From positions 99,373 through 163,372 of the forward strand of contig LJZR01000010.1 of NCBI GenBank assembly GCA_001314865.1: DNA of 64,000 bases, written 5' to 3'. Under the pieces are notes generated by a model that saw nothing but the letters and a program-made list of their open reading frames with translations, was not told where the DNA came from and ran no database searches. Of this stretch, positions 45,548-54,232 are shown piece after piece. Source of the stretch: Phormidesmis priestleyi Ana. GTDB taxonomy: Bacteria > Cyanobacteriota > Cyanobacteriia > Phormidesmidales > Phormidesmidaceae. Position 1 is the first letter of the stretch, and every line of letters starts with the position of its first letter. Position numbers and translations under genes: made by a program.

Positions 45548-45574
45548 TTCACACCTCAAGTTCACACCTCAATA
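45548..45574. repeat. 13-bp direct repeat before rplM
   Basis: AGTTCACACCTCA occurs twice head to tail immediately before the rplM start codon. Confidence 0.85.
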
Positions 45575-46029
45575 TGGCTACTAAAACTACCCTTACTCCT
45601 GTTAAAGAAATCGAACGCGATTGGTATGTGGTAGATGCCGCTGACCAGCGTTTGGGTCGCTTCGCCAGTGCAGTCGCACAGGTGCTGCGGGGCAAAAACA
45701 AGCCCAACTATGCACCTCATATGGACACTGGAGATTTTGTCATTGTTATCAATGCCGATAAAATTACCGTTACTGGCAACAAAAACTCTCAAAAGCTCTA
45801 CCGTCGTCATTCAGGTCGGCCTGGTGGTATGAAAACAGAGACCTTTGACCAGCTTCAGGCGCGCATTCCTGAGCGCATTGTGGAAAAAGCCGTTAAAGGC
45901 ATGCTCCCCAAAAATGCGTTGGGTCGTAAGTTGTTCACCAAGCTCAAAGTATACGCTGGCCCTGAACATCCCCATGCGTCTCAAAACCCACAATCAATGA
46001 CTGTAAACACTACTCCCGGAAATAAATAA
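45574..46029 (+). CDS. rplM: Ribosomal protein L13
   Basis: A 151-residue 50S protein. [19 protein letters not shown] and [32 protein letters not shown] mark uL13. Its start follows a 13-bp repeat and lacks an obvious ribosome site. It pairs with rpsI, 4 bp downstream, as in most bacteria. Confidence 0.97.
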   Translation: MATKTTLTPVKEIERDWYVVDAADQRLGRFASAVAQVLRGKNKPNYAPHMDTGDFVIVINADKITVTGNKNSQKLYRRHSGRPGGMKTETFDQLQARIPERIVEKAVKGMLPKNALGRKLFTKLKVYAGPEHPHASQNPQSMTVNTTPGNK

Positions 46030-46033
46030 AACC

Positions 46034-46438
46034 ATGGCTGATTCTGATCGCGCTGTATATTGGGGCACTGGCCGTCGCAAGTCCTCTGTCGCCAGAGTCC
46101 GTCTGGTTCCTGGCAGTGGCAACATGACTATTAACAAAAAGCCTGGAGAAGAATATCTTCAAGCGAATGCCGCCTATATTACTTCGGCTAAAGCACCGCT
46201 AGAGACGTTAGGACTTGAAGGTGAATACGACATTCTAGTGAATGTTCGCGGTGGCGGCCTCACGGGTCAAGCTGACTCTATTAAGCTAGGCGTTGCTCGT
46301 GCCCTATGTGAACTTGATCCTGACAACCGGATGCCTTTAAAGACAGAAGGCTATCTCACTCGCGACCCTCGCCAAAAAGAGCGTAAGAAGTACGGTTTGA
46401 AGAAAGCCCGCAAGGCCGGTCAGTTCTCGAAGCGTTAA
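46034..46438 (+). CDS. rpsI: Ribosomal protein S9
   Basis: A 134-residue 30S protein whose C-terminal tail reaches the P-site t[20 protein letters not shown] opens it, and [24 protein letters not shown] ends it with the critical final Lys-Arg. Confidence 0.98.
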   Translation: MADSDRAVYWGTGRRKSSVARVRLVPGSGNMTINKKPGEEYLQANAAYITSAKAPLETLGLEGEYDILVNVRGGGLTGQADSIKLGVARALCELDPDNRMPLKTEGYLTRDPRQKERKKYGLKKARKAGQFSKR

Positions 46439-46539
46439 CTTCGACTGTATTATTCATTCCCTCACTCGTTTCCCTGTAGAGACACAGCATGCTATGTCTC
46501 TGCGCAACATTCTTTTGATGACATTCCCCCTCTAAACCC

Positions 46540-46800
46540 ATGCCAAAAGCTGATATCCATCCCAAGTGGTACCCCGAAGCCAAAGTATTCTGCAATGGCG
46601 AACAGGTCATGACTGTAGGATCAACCAAGCCTGAGCTAAGCGTTGATGTATGGTCGGGTAACCACCCTTTTTATACAGGTACGCAAAAGATTATTGACAC
46701 TGAAGGTCGCGTAGAGCGGTTCTTACGGAAGTACGGTATGTCTTCTGAAACAGCTGAAACAACTGATGCTAAAGCAGCTGATAGCGAAGCGAAAAAGTAG
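46540..46800 (+). CDS. rpmE: Ribosomal protein L31
   Basis: An 86-residue 50S protein bridging to the 30S head. MPKADIHPKWYPEAKVFCNGE and VDVWSGNHPFYTGTQKIIDTEGRVERFLRKYG are bL31. Only one Cys of the usual zinc set is visible (FCNG), so it is probably a zinc-independent form. A polar tail follows. Confidence 0.95.
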   Translation: MPKADIHPKWYPEAKVFCNGEQVMTVGSTKPELSVDVWSGNHPFYTGTQKIIDTEGRVERFLRKYGMSSETAETTDAKAADSEAKK

Positions 46801-46819
46801 CGACGATAGTTTTATCTAA

Positions 46820-46869
46820 AATATTCCGAGCAGCATACCTGATGGGTGAGCGGCTCGGAATATTTTTTT
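46820..46869 (+). terminator. Strong rho-independent terminator after rpmE
   Basis: AATATTCCGAGC (46820-46831) and GCTCGGAATATT (46853-46864) form a perfect 12-bp stem, followed directly by a T-run. It closes the plus-strand ribosomal operon. Confidence 0.92.
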
Positions 46870-46980
46870 GGTACTACATTTTTGGATACTACACTTTTAG
46901 GCTTTTTTGAAGCAATTGAACATTTTTCTTGCAAACCTATTTTTGTATCAGCACGCAGGTAAATAACCAGGAAAACAACG

Positions 46981-48084
46981 ATGACTGAACCTTACTTACT
47001 CAAAAAGCTGGCGTCTGTAGAACAGACCTTTGAGGAATTAACTCGTCGAATGGCTGACCCAGATGTGGCCAAAGATCCTGACGAGTTTCAAAAAATCGCT
47101 AAGATGCGGGCGTCTTTAGAAGAAACTGTGACCACCTACCACGAATGGCAGCAGGTGCAAGAGGAACTAAAAGGCGCTCAAGAAATATATAAGGAGGCCG
47201 CTAACGACTCTGAAATGTATGAGATGGCGGCGATGGAAGTCGATGAGCTAGAAGATCGTGAGCAGAGGCTAGAAGATCGGCTCAAGGTGCTGCTGCTACC
47301 GAGAGATCCGAACGATGATAAAAATATTATGTTAGAGATTCGGGCTGGGACAGGCGGTGATGAAGCGGGTATTTGGGCCGGTGATCTGATGCGGCTTTAC
47401 AGTCGATATGCCGAGACGCAGGGCTGGAAGGCGAGCTTGCTGAGTGAGTCGCGAGCAGATATGGGCGGTGTAAAAGAAGCCGTGATTGAGGTAAAGGGCG
47501 ATCAGGTCTATAGCAAACTAAAGTTTGAGTCGGGCGTGCATCGAGTACAGCGGGTGCCGCTCACCGAGTCAGGCGGACGGGTACATACCTCTACGGCGAC
47601 GGTGGCGATTATGCCAGAGGTAGATGATGTGGAAATTCATATCGATCCGAAGGATATCACCATGACGACGGCTCGGTCTGGCGGAGCGGGCGGTCAAAAT
47701 GTGAACAAAGTAGAGACGGCGGTGGATTTGATTCATAAGCCGACAGGAATTCGGGTGTTTTGCACGGAGGAGCGATCGCAGCTCCAAAACCGCGAACGGG
47801 CCATGCAGATTCTGCGAGCCAAACTATATGAGGCCAAGCTACAAGAGCAAAAAGACGAAGTTAGCTCAATGAGAAAATCTCAGGTTGGCTCCGGCTCGCG
47901 TTCTGAAAAAATTCGTACCTACAACTACAAAGACAACCGAGTCACCGATCACCGACTCAATCAAAACTTCTCCCTTAACAGCATCTTAGAAGGCGATATT
48001 GAAACCGTCATACAGTCTTGCATCACGCAAGATCAGCAGGAGCGCTTAGAGGAATTGGCAGCATCTACCACAGAAGTCGTTTAG
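46981..48084 (+). CDS. prfA: Peptide chain release factor 1
   Basis: A 367-residue class I release factor for UAA and UAG. GGQ is in [16 protein letters not shown], for peptidyl-tRNA hydrolysis. The stop-reading tripeptide PxT appears as PLT in [15 protein letters not shown], which marks RF1 and not RF2. Translated in one frame without a programmed frameshift. It follows the ribosomal block but after a strong terminator, so it has its own promoter. Confidence 0.97.
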   Translation: MTEPYLLKKLASVEQTFEELTRRMADPDVAKDPDEFQKIAKMRASLEETVTTYHEWQQVQEELKGAQEIYKEAANDSEMYEMAAMEVDELEDREQRLEDRLKVLLLPRDPNDDKNIMLEIRAGTGGDEAGIWAGDLMRLYSRYAETQGWKASLLSESRADMGGVKEAVIEVKGDQVYSKLKFESGVHRVQRVPLTESGGRVHTSTATVAIMPEVDDVEIHIDPKDITMTTARSGGAGGQNVNKVETAVDLIHKPTGIRVFCTEERSQLQNRERAMQILRAKLYEAKLQEQKDEVSSMRKSQVGSGSRSEKIRTYNYKDNRVTDHRLNQNFSLNSILEGDIETVIQSCITQDQQERLEELAASTTEVV

Positions 48085-48192
48085 CCGAGGCTACGTCATT
48101 GATTCTGAGGCTGTTAAAGCAAGTCTTTCTGGCCCAGATGGCTCAATCTTATTTACGTGAGTTCGTCGGTAGAATACTGCGATCGCGCCATT

Positions 48193-48237
48193 GAGTAGAT
48201 GACCACCGAGTACATGACCACCGAGTACATGAGTTAA
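48193..48237. repeat. 15-bp tandem repeat, three copies
   Basis: GAGTAGATGACCACC at 48193, then GAGTACATGACCACC at 48208 and a diverged copy at 48223, in the spacer after prfA. Confidence 0.85.
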
Positions 48238-48352
48238 CGAGTAGATTAATCAATAAGATTAGCCCAGAAGTAAGAGCAGCCCAGAAGATTGAGGTTCATA
48301 GCTACAGCCCTTCAAAGGTGAATACACCGACAAGATTACGGACAAAATAACC

Positions 48353-49615
48353 ATGCCCAAATTTCTTCATATCTCTGATATTCACCTCGGGTTTGATCGC
48401 TACGACAGTAAGACAAGAACGCTGGACTTTTTCTACGCCTTGCAAGACGTGCTGGAAAAATATGCAGTCGGTGAATCAGTGGATTTTGTAATTGTTGGTG
48501 GCGACCTATTTGAGCATCGCAACATTCAGCCTGCGATTCTCAATCAGGCGCAAATTTGCTTTCGGCTATTACAAGAGGCGGATATTCCAGTTTTGGCGAT
48601 TGAGGGCAATCACGACAATGCGCCCTATGGGACTAAGTCGAGCTGGCTGCGGTATCTCTCTGACTGGGGGCTGCTAAAGCTACTAGAACCGGGAGATATT
48701 GGTAAGGGTGAACCGTTTTATACGCATTGGAACGAAGACACCCAGCGAGGGGGCTATATTGATCTTGACTGTGGTGTGCGGGTGCTGGGCTCTAGCTGGT
48801 ACGGGGCAGCAGCACCCCGAGCTATTGAACAAATTGCTGAAGCGCTTAGCGATCTGCCAGCCGCACCAGGGCCGTCTATTTTGCTGTTTCATCATGGCCT
48901 AGAAGGACAAATTTCTCGCTATTCGGGGGCGCTACGCTACAAAGAGATGCTACCGCTCAAAAAAGCAGGGATTGATTATTTAGCGCTAGGCCATATTCAC
49001 AAAAACTATGAAGAAGATGGCTGGATATTCAATCCGGGCTCGCTAGAAGCGAACAATGTAGAAGAGAGCCAGTTTGATCGAGGTGCGTATTTGGTTGAAA
49101 TTGATGCCGATGGTATTAAAGCAACGCTAAAGCAGGACTACTATCAGCGATCGATTGTAAGGCTTCAGCTACAGATGAGAACCCAGGATGCCATTGAAAA
49201 AGTCACCGAAGAAGCGATCGCACTCATCCAAAAATCTCTCAAAGCCAAAACCATCATTCCTGCCGATCAGCCCATCGTAGAACTTCGCATTCACGGCACC
49301 GTCGGCTTTGACCGCTTAGAGCTTAATACCAAAGCCCTTCAAAAGCAGCTGCAAGAACAGTGCAATGCACTTATCTTTTTACTGCGATATGACGTTGACG
49401 AAGCCGCCTATGCCTCACCCATTGCTGATGAAGCCAGCCGCCTGGAAGTAGAGCAGGAAGTTTTTACCGACTTGCTCAGTGCCAACAACAACTACAAAAA
49501 GCGAGCAGCTCATCTAGCACGAGGCTTAATTGACCTTAAAGACAGACAAATCGCAGGCGAAAGTGAAGAGCGCCTATACGAACTCGTTGAAAATATTTTA
49601 GAGAAAGAGGATTAA
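48353..49615 (+). CDS. SbcD/Mre11-like metallophosphoesterase (DNA repair exonuclease family)
   Basis: A 420-residue calcineurin-like nuclease. All five phosphoesterase blocks are visible: HISDIHLG, VGGDLFEHR, EGNHDNAPY, LFHHGLEG and LGHIHKNY. The C-terminal 150 residues form a helical cap as in SbcD/Mre11. The usual ATPase partner SbcC is not adjacent, so whether it works as SbcCD is open. Directly downstream is a 15-bp repeat array. Confidence 0.85.
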   Translation: MPKFLHISDIHLGFDRYDSKTRTLDFFYALQDVLEKYAVGESVDFVIVGGDLFEHRNIQPAILNQAQICFRLLQEADIPVLAIEGNHDNAPYGTKSSWLRYLSDWGLLKLLEPGDIGKGEPFYTHWNEDTQRGGYIDLDCGVRVLGSSWYGAAAPRAIEQIAEALSDLPAAPGPSILLFHHGLEGQISRYSGALRYKEMLPLKKAGIDYLALGHIHKNYEEDGWIFNPGSLEANNVEESQFDRGAYLVEIDADGIKATLKQDYYQRSIVRLQLQMRTQDAIEKVTEEAIALIQKSLKAKTIIPADQPIVELRIHGTVGFDRLELNTKALQKQLQEQCNALIFLLRYDVDEAAYASPIADEASRLEVEQEVFTDLLSANNNYKKRAAHLARGLIDLKDRQIAGESEERLYELVENILEKED

Positions 49616-49616
49616 T

Positions 49617-49680
49617 GCGCAAATAACTGGTGCGCAAATAACTGGTGCGCAAATAACTGGTGCGTAAGTAACTAATGCGC
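49617..49680. repeat. 15-bp tandem repeat, about four copies
   Basis: GCGCAAATAACTGGT at 49617, 49632 and 49647, a diverged copy at 49662, then GCGC. The array fills the whole gap between two convergent genes and runs into the last codons of the minus-strand gene. Confidence 0.95.
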
Positions 49681-50427
49681 GAACATAGCGCGTTGCTGCC
49701 AAAGCATCCATACGCCGCTCACCCCAATAAAGCCAACAACAGCAACCTGAAACTGTTCAGCGCTCATTTTCTCTAGCACCTGACGACCTAGCCAGTTAGC
49801 CGGAAAAGCAGCACAGCCGACAATCAAACCATAGCCAATGAGCGCTGGAGACAGCACGCCTAGCAAGGCATAGGTCACAATTTTGACCATATGGGTCAGT
49901 GTTAAAATAGCCGCCCGAGTAGCGACCATCTGCTCTTTTTCTAGGCCGTAGCTAAGGTAAGCCGGGTTGAGGATGGGGCCTGTGCTGCCAATGAGACCAG
50001 AAGCAATTGCATTGCAAAAGCCCAATGGCAAAAAGTGCCATGCCTGTACGGCAACCGACGGAAGATTGATGCGATCGCGCAACAGAGAATGCGCCACCAT
50101 ATATAAGAGGGCGATCGCAATAAAAAACTGTAGCCCTTCTGCCTCAACTTGCGTAAACGCATAGGCACCGAGCACCGAGCCCGCAATCACACCTGGCACC
50201 TGCCAAAGCACCAGTGACCAGTCAATATGCGCCCATAGCAGCGCAGCTCGCTGCATATTACCCATCACGCTACCCACCGTCAGCACAGGCGCCACCGACT
50301 GAGCGCCCAACAGCAACGTGACCAGGGGAATGAGTATCAGCGGACTGCCACCCCCCACTAACATGCTGATAAACCAGGCGAAAAAGCTAACTAAAGCAAG
50401 CAGACAAAAGAGGATAGCGGTAGGCAT
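49672..50427 (-). CDS. TauE/SafE-family sulfite exporter-like permease
   Basis: A 251-residue inner-membrane protein with about eight hydrophobic spans. GGGSPLILIPLVTLLLGAQSVAPVLTVGSVMG and a repeat-like second half (GLIGSTGPILNPAYLSYGLEKEQMVATRA) fit the TauE/SafE family. Family members move sulfite, sulfoacetate or other small anions; the substrate here is unknown. The last codons coincide with the end of a tandem repeat. Confidence 0.88.
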   Translation of the reverse strand: MPTAILFCLLALVSFFAWFISMLVGGGSPLILIPLVTLLLGAQSVAPVLTVGSVMGNMQRAALLWAHIDWSLVLWQVPGVIAGSVLGAYAFTQVEAEGLQFFIAIALLYMVAHSLLRDRINLPSVAVQAWHFLPLGFCNAIASGLIGSTGPILNPAYLSYGLEKEQMVATRAAILTLTHMVKIVTYALLGVLSPALIGYGLIVGCAAFPANWLGRQVLEKMSAEQFQVAVVGFIGVSGVWMLWQQRAMFAH

Positions 50428-50623
50428 ACGAGCAGTAAGTCAGAGAAGACAAAAAGCCAAGAACCAATAGTTAACCCTTAGTATGCCTCTTCGTTAAAGT
50501 TTGTTAACTATTCCTTAATCATACCGTAACCCCCAAGCAGTAGTCTCCCTAGTCTTATCAAGGAAGTTATATATTTGGTCAATTTGCGTACCCTTAACCA
50601 ACGGACGCTACTGATGAAAACCT

Positions 50624-52963
50624 ATGTCAGCCAATGCAACGGAACTCGAACAGCTTGAAAGGCTGTTCAAGGCAGGAACAGCTGCCTACCAAACAGGCGA
50701 CTACGCAAAGGCTCAAAAACTTCTCTTCAAACTAAGCCAATGCTCTAGCCAAACCTATCAAGCTAAGGCAAACATGGGCCTAGTGCATATCTACATGGCC
50801 CGACGGCAGTGGGCAGACGCCAAAACCCTTTGCCAAAAATTTAGTAAAAGCGCCAAACCTTCCTTTCAGCAATGGGGACAAGCTACCCTACAAAAAATCG
50901 AAGCACACAGCAACGGCTTTCAAGCGTTATCAGTCGCCAAGCCTACAGCTTCAATAAACAGCGGATTTCAGCCCCTAACACCATCGTCTCGACCACGAGC
51001 TGACGCTGAAGGCGACATTCATGATGAGTCTAAGTCTGATCTTCAAAATCTTTCCACTAACCTATTCGACAAACCAGCCAGTCAATCAGCCAATCAACCA
51101 GCCAATCAACCAGCTAGCCCCCCAGCCATTCAACCAGGCGATCCAAAAACCTATGAATGGCCCCATGCAGGCAGACTAGATCAGGGCCGTCGGCTCGGGA
51201 AAATGAAGCGATCGCCCCTCTGGCTGGCCCAAGCCTTTGGGATAACAACGCTCTTTGCTATCAGCCTTTATTTGGGGCGGATAGTGGCGATAGAAAGCAA
51301 CAAATTCCTGAATTTGATGCACCGTTTTTTACCTTTTAGGCTGCTGAGTGGCCTGAGCTATATTCCTGAGAACTATCGCTACCTCGCGCCAAGGATAGCC
51401 GTTGTGCTGCTGGTTGTGGCGATCGCCTCTCCCTGGTTATGGGATTTATGGCTACGCTTCACCGCCAGCCGTCAACCGTTCTCCATCCAAAAGCTGCGGG
51501 CCATATCCCCCGAAGCCGCTACTCGACTCAACAGCCATTGTCAGCAAAAACAATGGCCATTTCCCCAACTATGGAAACTACCTACCGACATACCGCTCAT
51601 TTTTTCTTACGGCTGGCTACCGCGCAATGCGCGGCTAGTGATCAGCGAAGGCTTATTAAGCCAGCTAACCGCCGATGAAATCGCCACGCTAGTCAGCTAC
51701 GAAATATCGCATTGGCAGACCGGATACTGGGCTTTTCTGTCAGTGCAAAACTTGATTCTTCAGCTGTTTCACCAAAGCTACTGGGTGCTATCGCTATGGG
51801 GAAACCATCAAGCTAAACCTGTTCAATGGCTCATCGGGGTGCTCGCTAGTATTAGCTACAGCCTGTTTTGGCTGCTCAGACTTCCAGGACTATGGATGAG
51901 CCGAGTGCGGACCTATTATGGCGATCGCGCAGCCACAGAATCGACCGGAAATCCCAACGCCCTAACCAGGGCGCTCGCCAAACTCTCCTTCGGCCTCGCT
52001 GAGCGCGTTTCCGCCCAGGGTTATACCCCACCACTAGTCGAAAGCTTAGCGCTTTTACTGCCGACTAGCACCGACCTTATCCGCCAATCGCTATATGGGC
52101 ACATGCCCCTCAACAACCTATTTGTCTGGGATAGCCTCAATCCACTGCGCAGCTGGATGAGCCTGAGCGACACCCATCCGCCGCTGGGCGATCGCCTGCG
52201 TCTGATCATGGCCTACGCCCACCATTGGCAGCTTGATCTAGAAGTTCCCCTCACTGCGCCGCCGCGTCGAGAAAAAGCGCTATCTCAGGCCGAATGGGCC
52301 ATACTCATTCGTCAGAGCCTACCCTTTTTTGGCGTTGCTTGTGGGCTATTAACCGGATTAACACTCCTGCTAGTCGGCGCAGTTGGCGCTTGGGGGCAAT
52401 GGTTAGTCATTGCCTGGATGCACCGAGACACACAACTTTTTTGGGGCTGTGTGCTGATGGGAGGCGGAATATGTAGCCTACTGCGCATCAACCGATTCTT
52501 TCCCGATTTGTCTTTTCAAATGCTCGCTTCACACACGCTGCCACACTGGATTGAAGATCCGAGCCTGCTGCCAGTCAACAGCCTACCGGCAAAATTTTCT
52601 GGCATCCTCATTGGCAGACCCGGCATCGCCAACTGGCTAGGACAAGACCTTATCCTCAAAACTACAAACCACCATCTCTTAAAGCTTCACTTTTTTACCG
52701 CAATAGGGCCTTTCGGCAATCTTATTAGCCTACAAACAAAGCCATCGGCGCTCATCGGCAACAGCGTACAGGTACTAGGATGGTTTCGCCGAGGCAATCA
52801 GCCCTGGATAGATATTGATCAGCTTCGCGCCGCCAGCGGAAATCGGTTGCAGGCCGCTCACCCAATTCACGCGCTACTCATATCGTTGATCGCAATACTC
52901 TATGCACTTTGGTTACTAGGCTTCGGTCAACTCTTTGAAGAAGTCACCAATCAGCTTAGCTAG
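50624..52963 (+). CDS. M48-like membrane protein with degenerate zinc site
   Basis: A 779-residue protein. The N-terminal 95 residues are TPR-like (AYQTGDYAKAQKLLFKLSQCS). A Gln/Pro/Asn-rich linker with a short NQPA repeat follows. Then come membrane spans at about 200-280 and an M48 peptidase-like domain (LPTDIPLIFSYGWLPRNARLVIS, LTADEIATLVSYEISHWQ). The HExxH site reads YEISH (359-363) and the third-ligand region reads RTYYGDRAAT, with T430 where Glu is expected. Two of three zinc ligands are thus altered, so protease activity is doubtful. More membrane spans follow (about 560-620). Role unknown. Confidence 0.78.
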   Translation: MSANATELEQLERLFKAGTAAYQTGDYAKAQKLLFKLSQCSSQTYQAKANMGLVHIYMARRQWADAKTLCQKFSKSAKPSFQQWGQATLQKIEAHSNGFQALSVAKPTASINSGFQPLTPSSRPRADAEGDIHDESKSDLQNLSTNLFDKPASQSANQPANQPASPPAIQPGDPKTYEWPHAGRLDQGRRLGKMKRSPLWLAQAFGITTLFAISLYLGRIVAIESNKFLNLMHRFLPFRLLSGLSYIPENYRYLAPRIAVVLLVVAIASPWLWDLWLRFTASRQPFSIQKLRAISPEAATRLNSHCQQKQWPFPQLWKLPTDIPLIFSYGWLPRNARLVISEGLLSQLTADEIATLVSYEISHWQTGYWAFLSVQNLILQLFHQSYWVLSLWGNHQAKPVQWLIGVLASISYSLFWLLRLPGLWMSRVRTYYGDRAATESTGNPNALTRALAKLSFGLAERVSAQGYTPPLVESLALLLPTSTDLIRQSLYGHMPLNNLFVWDSLNPLRSWMSLSDTHPPLGDRLRLIMAYAHHWQLDLEVPLTAPPRREKALSQAEWAILIRQSLPFFGVACGLLTGLTLLLVGAVGAWGQWLVIAWMHRDTQLFWGCVLMGGGICSLLRINRFFPDLSFQMLASHTLPHWIEDPSLLPVNSLPAKFSGILIGRPGIANWLGQDLILKTTNHHLLKLHFFTAIGPFGNLISLQTKPSALIGNSVQVLGWFRRGNQPWIDIDQLRAASGNRLQAAHPIHALLISLIAILYALWLLGFGQLFEEVTNQLS

Positions 52964-53245
52964 ACTTTCAGCTTGATCTGATTAGAACTATTGATTTCAC
53001 TAGGCTATTGATTTAATTAGACCATTCATTTAATCAGGTTACAGAACCAGCCTGAATCAGCAGAGCAGCCAGATCAACCGTTCCTCAGAATGCAAGACAT
53101 CAAGAAATGTTGCGAAATTTATCAAATGATGTTAGATTTCTCGCAAGGACTTGACCTGTACATCGATATTGGCAAGCAGTACTTTACTGCAATTCACGAT
53201 CGGCGTTTAGGCACGGGTTCTCCTACTCTCAACACAGCATCTAGG

Positions 53246-53275
53246 CCAGTCGGTTTTCCGACTGGTTTTTATTTT
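53246..53275 (+). terminator. Strong rho-independent terminator
   Basis: CCAGTCGG (53246-53253), TTTT loop, CCGACTGG (53258-53265), then TTTTTATTTT. It is a textbook intrinsic terminator, 280 bp after the M48-like gene and far ahead of the next gene. Confidence 0.92.
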
Positions 53276-53566
53276 GCTTAAACCACTGCTTAAAAACACC
53301 TTTCAAAATCAGGTGAAAGTTCTTGTATTCAGCTTGGTCTGACTACAGACATCGTGATACTTTAAAAGAAGATAAAACAGGGTAATCATTCGGTTGCGCA
53401 AGCACCGAACTCGCGTTCCCAAGCGAAAAAAGCCTTGTTGCATAGGACCTATCGGCTAGAGCATCAGCAGTCAAGAAAAGCAGCTAAGCGCATCAGCCAG
53501 CAAAGCGATTAGATCGAAAGTTTTTCATATCTCACATCTCCTTTCACATCTCCACAAATAGAGCAC

Positions 53567-53603
53567 ACAAGCGCCTTATCTTTTAAGCGCTTTTGGCGCT
53601 TGT
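53567..53603 (+). promoter_or_regulatory. 5'-leader hairpin of the RNA-binding protein gene
   Basis: ACAAGCGCC (53567-53575) and GGCGCTTGT (53595-53603) form a perfect 9-bp stem about 30 bp before the start codon. Cyanobacterial rbp genes are cold-induced through long 5' leaders, so a temperature-sensing or stability role is plausible but inferred. Confidence 0.5.
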
Positions 53604-53634
53604 AATTGAATTTAAAAGTTAGAGGTCTTGATAA

Positions 53635-54093
53635 ATGTCAGTTCGTTTGTACTTTGGCAATTTGCCTAGGGATTTAGAGCGCGAAGCCTTTGAAGCTATT
53701 TTCACTGAAGACACCGACAATCTAGTCTCTGTAAAACTAATCTCTGATCGAAAAACAGGAAAATGTCGTGGTTTTGGCTTTGTAACCGCCAAAACTGATG
53801 AAATCGCAGACGCGCTAGTTGAAAAATATAACGGCTTTTCGCTGCAAGAGTCGACGCTAAAGGTTGAGAAGGCAATGCCTCGGACTGAAAAAGAGGAGGA
53901 TGCTACCCCTCGTGAAAGCAGTGGAGCGAGCGACAACCAACGTAACAAATCTAAAAAAGGCGGTAGCCGTCGCGGTGGAAACACTACAGTTGTCTCGGAG
54001 ACTCAGACAGCAGCCGCTGAGCCCGATCCTCGCTGGGCTCAAGATTTAGCCAAGCTCAAAGAAATGCTAGCTGCGCAAACAACACCTTCTTAA
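53635..54093 (+). CDS. RRM-type RNA-binding protein (Rbp family)
   Basis: A 152-residue protein with one RNA-recognition motif (2-80): RNP2 is LYFGNL and RNP1 is KCRGFGFV. The linker and tail are charged and partly Gly/Arg-rich (KKGGSRRGGN), ending in a helix (WAQDLAKLKEMLAAQ). Cyanobacterial Rbp proteins are often cold-inducible and some bind mRNA at thylakoids. AGAGGT precedes the ATG at suitable distance. The tail is longer than in the shortest Rbps. Confidence 0.93.
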   Translation: MSVRLYFGNLPRDLEREAFEAIFTEDTDNLVSVKLISDRKTGKCRGFGFVTAKTDEIADALVEKYNGFSLQESTLKVEKAMPRTEKEEDATPRESSGASDNQRNKSKKGGSRRGGNTTVVSETQTAAAEPDPRWAQDLAKLKEMLAAQTTPS

Positions 54094-54145
54094 GTTAGAT
54101 AATTGATCTCATCAGTTAGATTTCTGATCTCATCATCTACTCATC

Positions 54146-54192
54146 ACAACAAAATGCCGTCTATATTTTCTATATAGACGGCATTTTGTTGT
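54146..54192. terminator. Very strong bidirectional terminator between rbp and crtB
   Basis: A perfect 21-bp stem (54146-54166 with 54172-54192) and a 5-nt loop. The ends are A/T-rich, so it can stop both convergent genes. Confidence 0.95.
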
Positions 54193-54232
54193 AGTTATAC
54201 CAGGCTAAAGCTCAGAAAAATTGATGAATGGC

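Larger units (their letters stand above)
52964..53634. other. Intergenic region, 671 bp, before the RNA-binding protein gene
   Basis: Contains ATTTAATTAG-type short repeats (about 52985-53035), a strong terminator at 53246-53270, and a long AT-rich leader with a 9-bp hairpin (53567-53603) just before the RRM gene. A 63-codon frame at 53090-53281 runs through the terminator stem and is not accepted as a gene; a small RNA is possible. Confidence 0.6.

Noticed and set aside
53090..53281. 63-codon open frame
   Set aside because: It runs through a perfect terminator stem and T-run; no family resemblance.
53393..53461. Short basic peptide frame (RKHRTRVPKRKK) before the RRM gene
   Set aside because: It has only a TTG start, about 20 codons, no ribosome site and no recognised family.
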